Assembly (NCBI GenBank): GCA_050329575.1
Contig: JBHJOP010000049.1
Location: forward strand, 1-20,934
Length of the DNA: 20,934 nt
Direction of reading: 5' to 3'
DNA from: JAUXFS01 sp050329575
GTDB lineage: Bacteria > Pseudomonadota > Alphaproteobacteria > Rhodospirillales > Defluviicoccaceae
A program made the position numbers and the translations under genes. The notes under the pieces were generated by a model. That model saw only the letters and a program-made list of their open reading frames with translations, was not told the origin of the DNA and ran no database searches. Shown in pieces: positions 6,046 through 13,644 of the stretch. Numbering within the stretch: the first letter of the stretch is position 1; every line of letters starts with the position of its first letter.

Positions 6046-7344
6046 CTATTCGGCGCCGTCGACCGGGTGGCCGCGGCGCGGCAGCCGCTGTTCGGCGTTG
6101 ACCGGTTTGCAGTTGGCGTAGAACGTCGTCGTCGCCGGCCAGTCGGAGAACAGACCGATGATTCCGACGTCCTGGGCGAGCACGTCGATCGTGCGCAGGA
6201 TGTCGCCGTCGTTCTCGAGCACATCCAGCGTCGTCAGATAGTAGAAGCCCTGGCCGCCCTCCAGAACGTCCTCGACGATTCGCCCGGAGCGCTCCGTCGT
6301 CCACGAGATGATGTCGAGACCGGCGCTGGTCGCCCTTCTCGCGTAGGCCGACGGCACGATCATGCCGTTCGGTCGGGACTGCAGCAAGACCGGCATCGGC
6401 GGCGCGATGATGTTGACGCCGCGGCGCTTGAGCCGGCGGAACTCGGACAGCGGCGGCGGGTTGGTCGCCAGATCTCCGACGTTGCGGCCGTCGAGGAACA
6501 CCGCCTGCTCACCGAACTCCGGGAACTCGTCGATCCAAAGCAGCACGTCGTCGAGATTGAACGACTGCGCCCACACGTGCCGTGGGTCGATGCCGGCGAG
6601 GATGTACTCGCGAATCATCTTGCGAGCGTAGCTCTGCTGGTCGAGGGCCGTGCCTGCGAAGCCGACCTGTGGATCGGGTCCCTTCAGCTCCGGCGTGAAG
6701 CCGGCACCGAGCTGGCGGATCAGTTTGATGCTCTCGGCATGGGTGAGCAGCGTGCCGCCGGTGGTGTAGAGGTCGGTGCGGAACGGGGCGGTGCCGCCGA
6801 CGTAACCCTCGAGCGTCTTGGCGTTCCGATCGGAAGCGTCCATCTTGCCGTTCAGCGACTTGAACTCGGCCAGCGTGAGGTCGCTGGCGCAGCACTTGAT
6901 CGCGGGGCCGTTGAGCAGCTCGCCGCTGATCGGATCGACTTCCGGCGGCACCGTGCACTTGGCCGCGAGATCCTCGCGCAGCACGATGTCGGTGGTCGTA
7001 TGGAGGTCGCACTGGGCGTGGCGGCAGACGAGTTCGGCGTCCTTGGTGAAGGTGACGTCGCACTCGATGATGCCGGCGCCCATCGCCGCCGCCGCCTCGT
7101 AGGACTCCTTGGTGTGCTCCGGGAACTGCAGCGCAGCCCCGCGGTGGCCGATCGAGAACAGGTGCGACTTGTAGCGTTTGGTGGTGGCGGCGCACTGGGC
7201 CAGTTCGTCCTTCAGTGGCCCGGGGCTCATCTGGTCGACGAGGTACAACGGCCGCGGCCCGAGTTGCACGCTGTCGGCGTGGACGGCCGGCGCAAGCGCG
7301 GCGACCGCGAACGCGGCGGCCAATACGGCGGATGACAGTCTCAC
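6046..7344 (-). CDS. Secreted glycerophosphodiester phosphodiesterase family protein
   Basis: This 432-residue protein begins with a clear signal peptide (MRLSSAVLAAAFAVAALAPAVHA, cut before DS), so it is periplasmic or secreted. The GDPD TIM-barrel active-site elements follow: GHRG (66-69), PEHT (75-78), the metal-binding ECD (94-96) and H109 in CRHAQCDLH, the catalytic acid/base pattern of GlpQ-like enzymes. The family hydrolyses glycerophosphodiesters to glycerol-3-phosphate and an alcohol, for carbon or phosphate scavenging. It carries eight cysteines, fitting disulfides in an exported enzyme. The GTG at 7344 is chosen: GGGGGAGAG lies just upstream and the signal peptide then starts cleanly. 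The frame stays open further upstream but adds a charged stretch that would spoil the signal. It is longer than minimal GDPDs (about 250 aa). The substrate cannot be told. Confidence 0.88.
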   Translation of the reverse strand: MRLSSAVLAAAFAVAALAPAVHADSVQLGPRPLYLVDQMSPGPLKDELAQCAATTKRYKSHLFSIGHRGAALQFPEHTKESYEAAAAMGAGIIECDVTFTKDAELVCRHAQCDLHTTTDIVLREDLAAKCTVPPEVDPISGELLNGPAIKCCASDLTLAEFKSLNGKMDASDRNAKTLEGYVGGTAPFRTDLYTTGGTLLTHAESIKLIRQLGAGFTPELKGPDPQVGFAGTALDQQSYARKMIREYILAGIDPRHVWAQSFNLDDVLLWIDEFPEFGEQAVFLDGRNVGDLATNPPPLSEFRRLKRRGVNIIAPPMPVLLQSRPNGMIVPSAYARRATSAGLDIISWTTERSGRIVEDVLEGGQGFYYLTTLDVLENDGDILRTIDVLAQDVGIIGLFSDWPATTTFYANCKPVNAEQRLPRRGHPVDGAE

Positions 7345-7372
7345 GATGATCTCTCCCCCATCTCGGAGTGTC

Positions 7373-7390
7373 GGTTGGCGATCGCCAACC
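7373..7390. promoter_or_regulatory. Perfect 18-bp palindrome upstream of the phosphodiesterase gene
   Basis: GGTTGGCGATCGCCAACC is its own reverse complement over all 18 bases. It lies 28 nt upstream of the GTG start of the phosphodiesterase gene, where an operator would sit. The symmetric form suits a dimeric regulator; a chance GC-rich palindrome is the alternative. Confidence 0.4.
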
Positions 7391-7465
7391 CTAACCGCCA
7401 TCGATGTCGTCCCGGTGACCCGTCGCTTTCACTTTCATGAACAATCGATGCAGGTAGCCGCCCCG

Positions 7466-8332
7466 CTAACGCAGCACCACGGTCTTACTGCCGTTGAGGA
7501 GGATGCGGTGTTCGACGTGGAAGCGGACGGCCCGCGCGAGCACCATGTTCTCGATGTCGCGGCCGACCCGGGCCAACTCCTCCGGCCCGTAGGTGTGGTC
7601 GACCCGCTCGACCGCCTGCTCGATGATCGGCCCCTCGTCGAGCTCGGCGGAGACGTAGTGGGCGGTGGCGCCGATCAGCTTCACCCCTTGGGCGTGCGCC
7701 TGCTGGTAGGGCCGCGCACCCTTGAAGCCGGGGAGGAACGAGTGGTGGATGTTGATGCAGCGGCCGCGCAGCCGTTCGGCCAGCGCCGGCGACAGCACCT
7801 GCATGTAGCGGGCGAGGACCACCAGGTCGATCTGCAGCTCGCCGACCAATCGCAGGACCTGGGCTTCCTGCTCCGGCTTGGTTTCGGGGGTGATCGGCAG
7901 ATGATGGAACGGAATACCGTGCCACTCGGCGAGGGGAGCAAGGTGGGGATGGTTGGAGACCACCGCCGGGATCTCGACCGCGAGATCACCGGTCCGGAAG
8001 CGGTAGAGGAGGTCATTGAGGCAGTGGTCGAAGCGGGAGACCAGGATCAGCAGCCGCTCCTTCCGCTGGGCGTCGTGCAGGCCCCAGACCATCTGGAAGC
8101 GCTCGGCGATGCGCGAGAACCTGTGGGCGAAGTCCTCGACCGCCGGCGTGAACGGGCCGGCGCTGAACACCGTGCGCATGAAGAACCGCTTCGAGCTCGG
8201 ATCGCCGAAGTGGGAGGACTCGGTAATGAACGCGTCCTGGTCGGCGAGAAATCCGGCGACAGCGGCGACGATGCCGCGCGCGTCGGGGCAGGAAATGGTG
8301 AGGATGTAATGCTTCTCGTCGTCGGCGGTCAT
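7466..8332 (-). CDS. purU: Formyltetrahydrofolate deformylase
   Basis: PurU hydrolyses 10-formyl-tetrahydrofolate to formate and tetrahydrofolate, balancing one-carbon pools. The 288 residues match the family. An N-terminal ACT domain (about 8-85, beginning YILTISCPDARGIVAAVAGF) is the regulatory part. The C-terminal formyltransferase-fold domain follows. It has the catalytic Asn-His-Asp set in CINIHHSFLPGFKGARPY (N194, H196) and LDEGPIIEQ (D232). The phrases SNHPHLAPLAEWHGIPFHHLP and GVKLIGATAHYV are characteristic. The ATG at 8332 starts the protein normally. It follows the gamma-glutamyltransferase gene on the same strand with a 61-nt gap that contains a short CCCTA/TAGGG inverted repeat near 8341-8356; co-transcription is possible but unproven. 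It is functionally linked to folD further along. Confidence 0.96.
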   Translation of the reverse strand: MTADDEKHYILTISCPDARGIVAAVAGFLADQDAFITESSHFGDPSSKRFFMRTVFSAGPFTPAVEDFAHRFSRIAERFQMVWGLHDAQRKERLLILVSRFDHCLNDLLYRFRTGDLAVEIPAVVSNHPHLAPLAEWHGIPFHHLPITPETKPEQEAQVLRLVGELQIDLVVLARYMQVLSPALAERLRGRCINIHHSFLPGFKGARPYQQAHAQGVKLIGATAHYVSAELDEGPIIEQAVERVDHTYGPEELARVGRDIENMVLARAVRFHVEHRILLNGSKTVVLR

Positions 8333-8393
8333 CGGTCGTTCCCTATACCGGTAGGGATTAACGTCGACTTACCCGCATCGGCGCCGCCGCGGC

Positions 8394-9962
8394 TCACGCG
8401 GAACCGACCGTTCCGCCGCGACGCGGATCCCCGGCACCCTCGAAACCGCCCTCCGCCCCGCGGCGGACGGCATGGACGCCGCCGAAGAACATGTTCAACT
8501 CGGGCCAGCGGTCGACGACCGCCAAGGGGCGGGCGAAGGCCTCGACCTCGGAATCCCGGTATCCCGGCTCGATGCTCAGCTTGTCGTCCTCGACATGGAT
8601 CCGTGGTGCAGCCACCGCCTCAATCAGCGGCATCGCGAACACCAGTCGGTCGAGCAACACCTGCAGGACGGCGGTGCGGATACGATTGGACCCGCCCGAG
8701 CCGAGTGCCGTGATCGAGCCGTCACGGTCGAGCACCAGGGTCGGCGCCATCATCGAGCCGATGCGGACGTCCTCCGGCCAGCGGTGGAACCCGTGCGGGT
8801 TGATGTCCTCCTCGCCGAGGACGTTGTTGAGCACGATGCCGGTGTTCGCAATGACATGGCCCGAGCCTTCGCCGTTGGACAACGACAGGCTGGCGGCGTT
8901 GCCGGCGGCGTCGATGACGCTGATGTGGGTGGTGCCGCGCGGCGCCGGCGGGTGACCGAGGACCCGCGCCCGATAGGCGGCGATCAAGGTCGGGTCGAGC
9001 AACGTGTCGGCCACGGTCTCGGTCGTGAGCTCGTGCAGGCGCCGTTCCAGACGAGCCCGATTGGTGAGCCGCATCACCTGCGCCAGCCGGCCGAGGTAGG
9101 CTGCACTGCCGAACGGCAGCACTGCGGGATCGAGATCGCGGAGCAGTTCGAGGGCAAAGGCGATCAGGATGCCACCGGTCGACGGCGGCGGATTGAGCTG
9201 CAGGCGGGCGGACAAAACGTCGACGGCCAGCGGTGTCCGCCGTTCGACCCGGTAGCCTTTCAGGTCCTCGGCGGTGAGCCAACCGCCGCCCCCTCGGCAG
9301 TCGTCGACGATGCGACTCGCGATCTCGCCACGGTAGAACAGGTCCGCCCCCTCGATCGCCAGAACCTCGAGGGTCTCGGCAAGGTCCCGCTGGAGCAGCA
9401 TCTCGCCCTCGCCGAGAGGCCGGCCGGGATGATCGCGGCTTTCGAACAGCGCCCGGCTCGCCGGGGTGCTCAGCAGGATCGCACCGACGACACCCATCAT
9501 GTAGGCCTGCATCCGGTCGACGCGGACGCCAGTACGGCCGAGTTCGACCGCCGGCGCGACGATGTCACGCATCGGCATCGATCCGAGGTCACGATGGATC
9601 TCGAAAAGACCCCGGACGATCCCCGGGGTGGCGATCGAGCCCATACCGATGTGAAACTCCTGGCGGGTCGGCCCGAAGTCGGCGTGGACCGGGAAGAAAT
9701 CGACCTCGCCGGCGCGGGCCCGCGACCTTGGCGTCTGCGGAACGAAGTCGTAGGCGATGGTGCGGCCCTGATGGCGACCTCGGCCGGGGCGGGCAAGCAG
9801 AAACCCGCCGCCGCCCAGTGAGGCGAGCACCGGCTCGGCGACGCACGCCGCGCACATCGCCGCCAGCGCCGCGTCGAAGGCGTTGCCGCCTTCGGCAAGC
9901 ACCACGGCGGCGGCGCGGCTGGTCTCGGCGTGCCCGGAGGCGACGGCGCCCTTGCTGGTCAT
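8394..9962 (-). CDS. ggt: Gamma-glutamyltransferase family protein (Ntn hydrolase)
   Basis: This 522-residue protein belongs to the self-processing gamma-glutamyltransferase family, which cleaves gamma-glutamyl bonds such as those in glutathione. The N-terminus carries the family phrase GHAETSRAAAVVLAEGGNAF. The autocatalytic site and nucleophile is the first Thr of GTTHISVIDAAGN (T344). Processing would give a large subunit of about 343 and a small subunit of about 179 residues. The small subunit keeps SMMAPTLVLDRDG and GSGGSNRIRTAV, equivalents of the substrate-binding GSPGG region. No signal peptide is visible, unlike the periplasmic E. coli enzyme, so it may be cytoplasmic. It could prefer another gamma-glutamyl or cephalosporin-type substrate. 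No clear Shine-Dalgarno precedes the ATG. It is transcribed divergently from the exported protein gene at 10148. Confidence 0.92.
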   Translation of the reverse strand: MTSKGAVASGHAETSRAAAVVLAEGGNAFDAALAAMCAACVAEPVLASLGGGGFLLARPGRGRHQGRTIAYDFVPQTPRSRARAGEVDFFPVHADFGPTRQEFHIGMGSIATPGIVRGLFEIHRDLGSMPMRDIVAPAVELGRTGVRVDRMQAYMMGVVGAILLSTPASRALFESRDHPGRPLGEGEMLLQRDLAETLEVLAIEGADLFYRGEIASRIVDDCRGGGGWLTAEDLKGYRVERRTPLAVDVLSARLQLNPPPSTGGILIAFALELLRDLDPAVLPFGSAAYLGRLAQVMRLTNRARLERRLHELTTETVADTLLDPTLIAAYRARVLGHPPAPRGTTHISVIDAAGNAASLSLSNGEGSGHVIANTGIVLNNVLGEEDINPHGFHRWPEDVRIGSMMAPTLVLDRDGSITALGSGGSNRIRTAVLQVLLDRLVFAMPLIEAVAAPRIHVEDDKLSIEPGYRDSEVEAFARPLAVVDRWPELNMFFGGVHAVRRGAEGGFEGAGDPRRGGTVGSA

Positions 9963-10006
9963 GAGTTCGCGTGCCGTGTCGGCGGTGCAGGTGGAAGCCC
10001 CGGCGG

Positions 10007-10035
10007 TGGGTAGCCCTTGCAGCGGCCAGTGTCAA
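10007..10035 (-). promoter_or_regulatory. Candidate promoter of the gamma-glutamyltransferase gene
   Basis: The minus strand has a perfect TTGACA (10035-10030), 17 nt, then TACCCA (10012-10007), a poor -10 match. Transcription would start near 10000, about 38 nt before the ATG. It is back to back with the plus-strand promoter at 10060. Confidence 0.4.
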
Positions 10036-10059
10036 CCGACGCGTCACCCGCGCTCCTCG

Positions 10060-10088
10060 TTGACAGCGGTGGGGTTGAGCACCATCAT
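10060..10088 (+). promoter_or_regulatory. Candidate sigma70 promoter of the exported-protein gene
   Basis: A perfect TTGACA at 10060-10065, a 17-nt spacer and CATCAT at 10083-10088 (4/6 of TATAAT). Transcription would start near 10095, leaving a leader of about 53 nt before the ATG at 10148. This argues against the in-frame GTG at 10097 as the start. Confidence 0.55.
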
Positions 10089-10147
10089 CAGGTGAGGTGA
10101 TCGATACGACCGACGATGCCCCCCTCTACAGAGGCTCCCGTGGACCG

Positions 10148-10768
10148 ATGTGCATAGGAAAGCACCCGATCGTCTCGGCGACAGTAGTCTGTGTGCTCGC
10201 CGGGCTCGCCGCGACGCCCGCCACGGCCGTCGCCCAGGACGACCGGAATGGCGTCGTCAACGCCGTCGCGTTCGAGCTGGTGACCAAGGACATCCCTGTG
10301 ATCGTGCGGACGCTCGACAACACCGACGAGAACCTGGTGATCAAGAGAGAGTTCGCCACGGCGTTGGCGGCCGCCGGGTACCGTGTGGTCGGTGCCGACA
10401 CGCGGCTGGTTCTCAGCTTCGAGAGCCGGGAAGAGATCAGCGTTGGACCGGCGCCCCGGCCTGATACGACGATCCGCCTGCGTGATCGCGAGAGCCGTCT
10501 CAGCACCCCCGAGCAGCGTAACATCCCGACCATCATCGAGACGCCGCGACAGCGGACCCAGGTCTTCCACCCGAGCCGCTTCCGAATCGAGGCCACCCTC
10601 GACGACCGCACCACCGGCACGCGTCTGTGGCAAGGGTGGGCGGTCGCCGACATGGGCGATGGCAACCGTCTCGCCCTCGCCCAGGCCATGGTTCCGGCGC
10701 TCGTTGACGCACTCGGCCAAACGGTCCGCGAACAGGCGTTCGTGGTGCCGTCCGCGCCCGGTCGCTGA
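10148..10768 (+). CDS. Exported protein of unknown function
   Basis: I do not recognise this 206-residue protein. With the ATG at 10148 it begins with a plausible signal peptide (KHPIVSATVVCVLAGLAATPATAVA, cut near residue 29), so it is probably periplasmic. There is no lipobox. The mature part alternates helix and strand: an early region with REFATALAAAGYRVVGADTRLVLSF, a polar middle (about 105-150, RPDTTIRLRDRES and onward), and RFRIEATLDDRTTGTRLWQGWAVADM. The last resembles the 'TG.LWQG' beta-hairpin of small exported DUF4136-like proteins, but that is only a superficial similarity. The frame also opens at a GTG at 10097, which would spoil the signal peptide. It is divergent from the gamma-glutamyltransferase and stands before hisZ with its own promoter. 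Expression is likely; function is unknown. Confidence 0.8.
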   Translation: MCIGKHPIVSATVVCVLAGLAATPATAVAQDDRNGVVNAVAFELVTKDIPVIVRTLDNTDENLVIKREFATALAAAGYRVVGADTRLVLSFESREEISVGPAPRPDTTIRLRDRESRLSTPEQRNIPTIIETPRQRTQVFHPSRFRIEATLDDRTTGTRLWQGWAVADMGDGNRLALAQAMVPALVDALGQTVREQAFVVPSAPGR

Positions 10769-10799
10769 ACGGCACGAGAGCGCGCTTCCGCGCCGCTTG

Positions 10800-10828
10800 T
10801 TGACAGCTGGCCCCGCAGACTCGATCAT
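10800..10828 (+). promoter_or_regulatory. Candidate sigma70 promoter of the hisZ-purA unit
   Basis: A perfect TTGACA at 10800-10805, 17 nt, then GATCAT at 10823-10828 (4/6). It is nearly the same as the promoter at 10060, including the GC after TTGACA. It would give a leader of about 185 nt before hisZ. The leader contains a GCCGCC/GGCGGC hairpin (10845-10861) and a possible short ORF. Confidence 0.5.
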
Positions 10829-10908
10829 TCCGAGCGGGCGACATGCCGCCACTGTGGCGGCTCGACACCGCAGGCCGCGCCACCCCGTTTCCCCGGGAAA
10901 GGACGATC

Positions 10909-11004
10909 ATGGTGTGCTCTCCGCTGTGGCTCGGCTTCGCTGCCGTGGTGGCGCCGGCGAGGGGCGGTCGGCAACGGCCTGCCACCGATTCCGATACCCG
11001 ATGA
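10909..11004 (+). CDS. Possible 31-residue leader peptide upstream of hisZ
   Basis: An ATG at 10909 is preceded by AAAGGA with a 5-nt spacer, a better ribosome site than that of hisZ itself. It opens a 31-codon frame (MVCSPLWLGFAAVVAPARGG and onward) that stops at 11002-11004, 16 nt before the hisZ ATG. The peptide is not rich in histidine, so classical his attenuation is not indicated. It could couple translation into hisZ or be a chance ORF. Confidence 0.25.
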   Translation: MVCSPLWLGFAAVVAPARGGRQRPATDSDTR

Positions 11005-11020
11005 CCGGATTGGTCGCGAA

Positions 11021-12217
11021 ATGGCGATGAGCCCGCCTATCGACAAGGCCCTGCTGCCGGCGGGAATGACCGACGCATTGCCGCCGCACGCCGCTTTCGA
11101 GGCGGAGACGGTTGAGCGGCTGATGGTGACGTTTGCGTCCTACGGATACGAGCGGGTGAAACCGCCACTGATCGAGTTCGAAGACAGCCTGCTCGCCAGC
11201 GGTGATGCCGCCCTGGGCGCCCAGGCGTTCCGCCTGCTGGACCCGGAATCGCGCCGCATGCTGGCGCTGCGGCCCGACATGACCCTGCAGGTGGCGCGGA
11301 TCGCCACCTCGCGCCTCGCCGCCCGGCCGCGGCCGCTCAGGCTCAGCTACGCCGGCCAGGTGGTCCAGGTCAAAGGCTCCCAGCTCCGTCCGGAACGCCA
11401 GTTCGGCCAGGTCGGGGCGGAGATCATCGGCGCGGCGGCGCCCGCCGCCGACGCCGAAGTGATCCTGATGGCGGCGCAGGCCCTCGCGGAACTGGGGCTC
11501 GCCGACCTGACGGTGGACCTCGGACTGCCGACCCTGGTCCCCGCGCTGCTCTACGGTCGGGATTTCGACTCGGAGATAGCGGCCCGGCTGAGAGCCGTCC
11601 TCGATCGTAAGGACATGGTCGAGGTCGGCGCGATGGCGGCGTGGATCGGGGCCGAGACGGCGGCGTTGCTGGCCCGCTTGGTGGCGGCGACCGGTCCGGC
11701 CGACGAAGCCCTCGCCGTGCTCATGGCGGCCGCGGTCCCCGCTGCCGCCGAGGTGGAGAGGGAGGCGCTCGCGGCGGTGGTCGCGAGCGTGCGGGCGGGA
11801 GCGCCCGAGCTCCGGTTGAGCATCGATCCGGTCGAGAATCGAGGCTTCGAATATCACACCGGCGTGACGTTCACCCTGTTCGCACCCGATGTCCGCGGCG
11901 AACTGGGCCGCGGCGGCCGGTACTTCGCCGGCAACGGCGACGGCCGCGGCGAGCCGGCCACGGGGGTGACCCTGTTCATGGACTCGGTGCTGCGGGCGAT
12001 CCCGGCGTCCAAGCGGTCGTCGCGCCTGTTCCTTCCGCACGGCACCGGCGTCGACGAAGGGCGGCGTTTCCGGCGGGCGGGCTGGATCACCGTCGCCGGG
12101 CTGGAGGTCGCGGCCGAACCGGAGGCGGAGGCCCTGCGTCTCGGCTGCAGCCATGTGCTGATCAAGGGAGACATCCGCGCCGTGCAGCCGCCGCGGCGAC
12201 AGGCAGACAGGGGATAG
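11021..12217 (+). CDS. hisZ: ATP phosphoribosyltransferase regulatory subunit HisZ
   Basis: HisZ is a histidyl-tRNA-synthetase-like protein without synthetase activity. It assembles with the short form of HisG to make the first enzyme of histidine biosynthesis active and feedback-controlled. The 398-residue protein starts with the family pattern ALLPAGMTDALPPHA, followed by the class II synthetase-like core with ALRPDMTLQVARI (about 82-94). The later SIDPVENRGFEYHTGVTF and GRGGRYFAGNG correspond to the degenerate HisA/motif 3 region. The size and the missing anticodon-binding domain separate it from HisS. The next gene is purA, only 6 nt away, a pairing common in alphaproteobacteria. hisG is not in the window. 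The start ATG has a weak ribosome site; a second in-frame ATG lies at 11027. Confidence 0.93.
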   Translation: MAMSPPIDKALLPAGMTDALPPHAAFEAETVERLMVTFASYGYERVKPPLIEFEDSLLASGDAALGAQAFRLLDPESRRMLALRPDMTLQVARIATSRLAARPRPLRLSYAGQVVQVKGSQLRPERQFGQVGAEIIGAAAPAADAEVILMAAQALAELGLADLTVDLGLPTLVPALLYGRDFDSEIAARLRAVLDRKDMVEVGAMAAWIGAETAALLARLVAATGPADEALAVLMAAAVPAAAEVEREALAAVVASVRAGAPELRLSIDPVENRGFEYHTGVTFTLFAPDVRGELGRGGRYFAGNGDGRGEPATGVTLFMDSVLRAIPASKRSSRLFLPHGTGVDEGRRFRRAGWITVAGLEVAAEPEAEALRLGCSHVLIKGDIRAVQPPRRQADRG

Positions 12218-12223
12218 CACGGA

Positions 12224-13516
12224 ATGGCCAACGTGGTGGTAGTCGGCTCGCAGTGGGGAGACGAGGGCAAGGGAAAAATCGTCGACTGGTTGTCCGAGCG
12301 CGCCGACGTGGTGGTGCGGTTCCAGGGCGGCCACAACGCCGGCCACACGCTCGTCATCGATGGGATCACCTACAAACTGAGCCTGCTGCCGTCGGGGGTG
12401 GTGCGTCGCGGCAAGCTGTCGATCATCGGAAACGGGGTCGTCCTCGACCCGTGGGCGCTGCTCGCCGAGATCGAGGTCCTGCGGGGACAGGGGGTCGCCG
12501 TGAGCCCCGCCAACGTCCGCATCGCCGAAAACGTTCCCCTGATCCTGCCGTTGCATCGCAATCTCGACAAGGCCCGGGAGACCGCCCTCGGGACGTCCAA
12601 AATCGGCACCACCGGCCGCGGTATCGGCCCCGCCTACGAGGACAAGGTCGGCCGCCGCGCCATCCGCCTCGGCGACCTCGCCGATACCCAGGTGCTCGCC
12701 GAGAAGCTCGACGCCCTGCTCGTCCACCACAACGCTCTGCTGCGAGGGCTGGCGATGGCGGAAATCGATCGCGATCGGCTGCTCGCCGATCTCGCGGCGA
12801 TCGCGCCCCGCGTTCTGCCCTTCGCCGACACCGTATGGAAGACCCTCGACGAGGCACGCCGGGCCGGCAAGCGCATCCTGTTCGAGGGCGCCCAGGGCAC
12901 CATGCTCGATATCGACCATGGCACCTATCCGTTCGTGACCTCGTCGACCACGGTCGCCGGTCAGGCGGCGGCGGGGTCGGGATTGGGGCCGAGTGCGATC
13001 GGCTACGTGCTCGGCATCACCAAGGCCTACACCACTCGCGTCGGCAGTGGCCCGTTCCCGACCGAACTCACCGATGCGGTCGGCCGGACTCTCGGCGAAC
13101 GCGGCCGCGAGTTCGGTACGGTAACCGGCCGGCCACGGCGCTGTGGCTGGTTCGACGCGGTGCTGGTGCGCCAGGCGATCAAGCTCAACGGCATCCGCGG
13201 CATCGCGCTGACCAAGCTCGACGTGCTCGACGGGTTCGACACGATCAAGGTGTGCACCAGCTATCGCCTCGACGGCGCGATCCTCGATCACCTGCCGGCA
13301 TCGACCGTCGGTCAGTCGCGGATCCAGCCGGTTTTCGAGACCATGGAGGGCTGGTCCGAAAGCACGCACGGCGCCCGCTCTTGGGCCGACCTGCCCGCGA
13401 CCGCCGTCAAGTATGTCCGCCGCATCGAGGACCTGATCGAGGCGCCGGTGCATCTGCTGTCGACCAGCCCCGACCGGCTGGACACCATCACCGTCCGCGA
13501 TCCGTTCGTCGACTGA
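12224..13516 (+). CDS. purA: Adenylosuccinate synthetase
   Basis: PurA condenses IMP and aspartate with GTP to adenylosuccinate, the committed step toward AMP. The 430-residue protein is full length. It has the GTP-binding loop GSQWGDEGKGK (8-18, catalytic Asp13), the catalytic His41 in GGHNAGHTLV, and IGTTGRGIGPAYEDK for IMP binding. FEGAQGTMLDIDHGTYPFVT, GRPRRCGWFD and LTKLDVLDGF follow. The start ATG lies 6 nt after the hisZ stop, with only a partial ribosome site (ACGGA), so translational coupling to hisZ is likely. Downstream is a small hairpin and then the pseudokinase gene. Confidence 0.98.
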   Translation: MANVVVVGSQWGDEGKGKIVDWLSERADVVVRFQGGHNAGHTLVIDGITYKLSLLPSGVVRRGKLSIIGNGVVLDPWALLAEIEVLRGQGVAVSPANVRIAENVPLILPLHRNLDKARETALGTSKIGTTGRGIGPAYEDKVGRRAIRLGDLADTQVLAEKLDALLVHHNALLRGLAMAEIDRDRLLADLAAIAPRVLPFADTVWKTLDEARRAGKRILFEGAQGTMLDIDHGTYPFVTSSTTVAGQAAAGSGLGPSAIGYVLGITKAYTTRVGSGPFPTELTDAVGRTLGERGREFGTVTGRPRRCGWFDAVLVRQAIKLNGIRGIALTKLDVLDGFDTIKVCTSYRLDGAILDHLPASTVGQSRIQPVFETMEGWSESTHGARSWADLPATAVKYVRRIEDLIEAPVHLLSTSPDRLDTITVRDPFVD

Positions 13517-13543
13517 CCGCCCAGCGCCGCGTCCGCGGCCCCA

Positions 13544-13562
13544 CCGCCGACTCCGTCGGCGG
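13544..13562 (+). terminator. Hairpin after purA, weak terminator candidate
   Basis: CCGCCGA (13544-13550) pairs with TCGGCGG (13556-13562) around 5 nt. It begins 27 nt after the purA stop and is followed by CTTAATGC, not a T-run. It may end or merely reduce transcription into the pseudokinase gene. Confidence 0.4.
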
Positions 13563-13644
13563 CTTAATGCATTCGCAAGGCGGCCGCCGATAGTCTGCCA
13601 GAAACGGGCCGAACCGCGCGGCCGTCCTGAAGGAACCAGCGGCG

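Noticed and set aside
8341..8356. Short CCCTA/TAGGG inverted repeat between purU and the gamma-glutamyltransferase gene
   Set aside because: The stem is only 5 bp, with no T-tract; too weak to call a terminator or operator alone.
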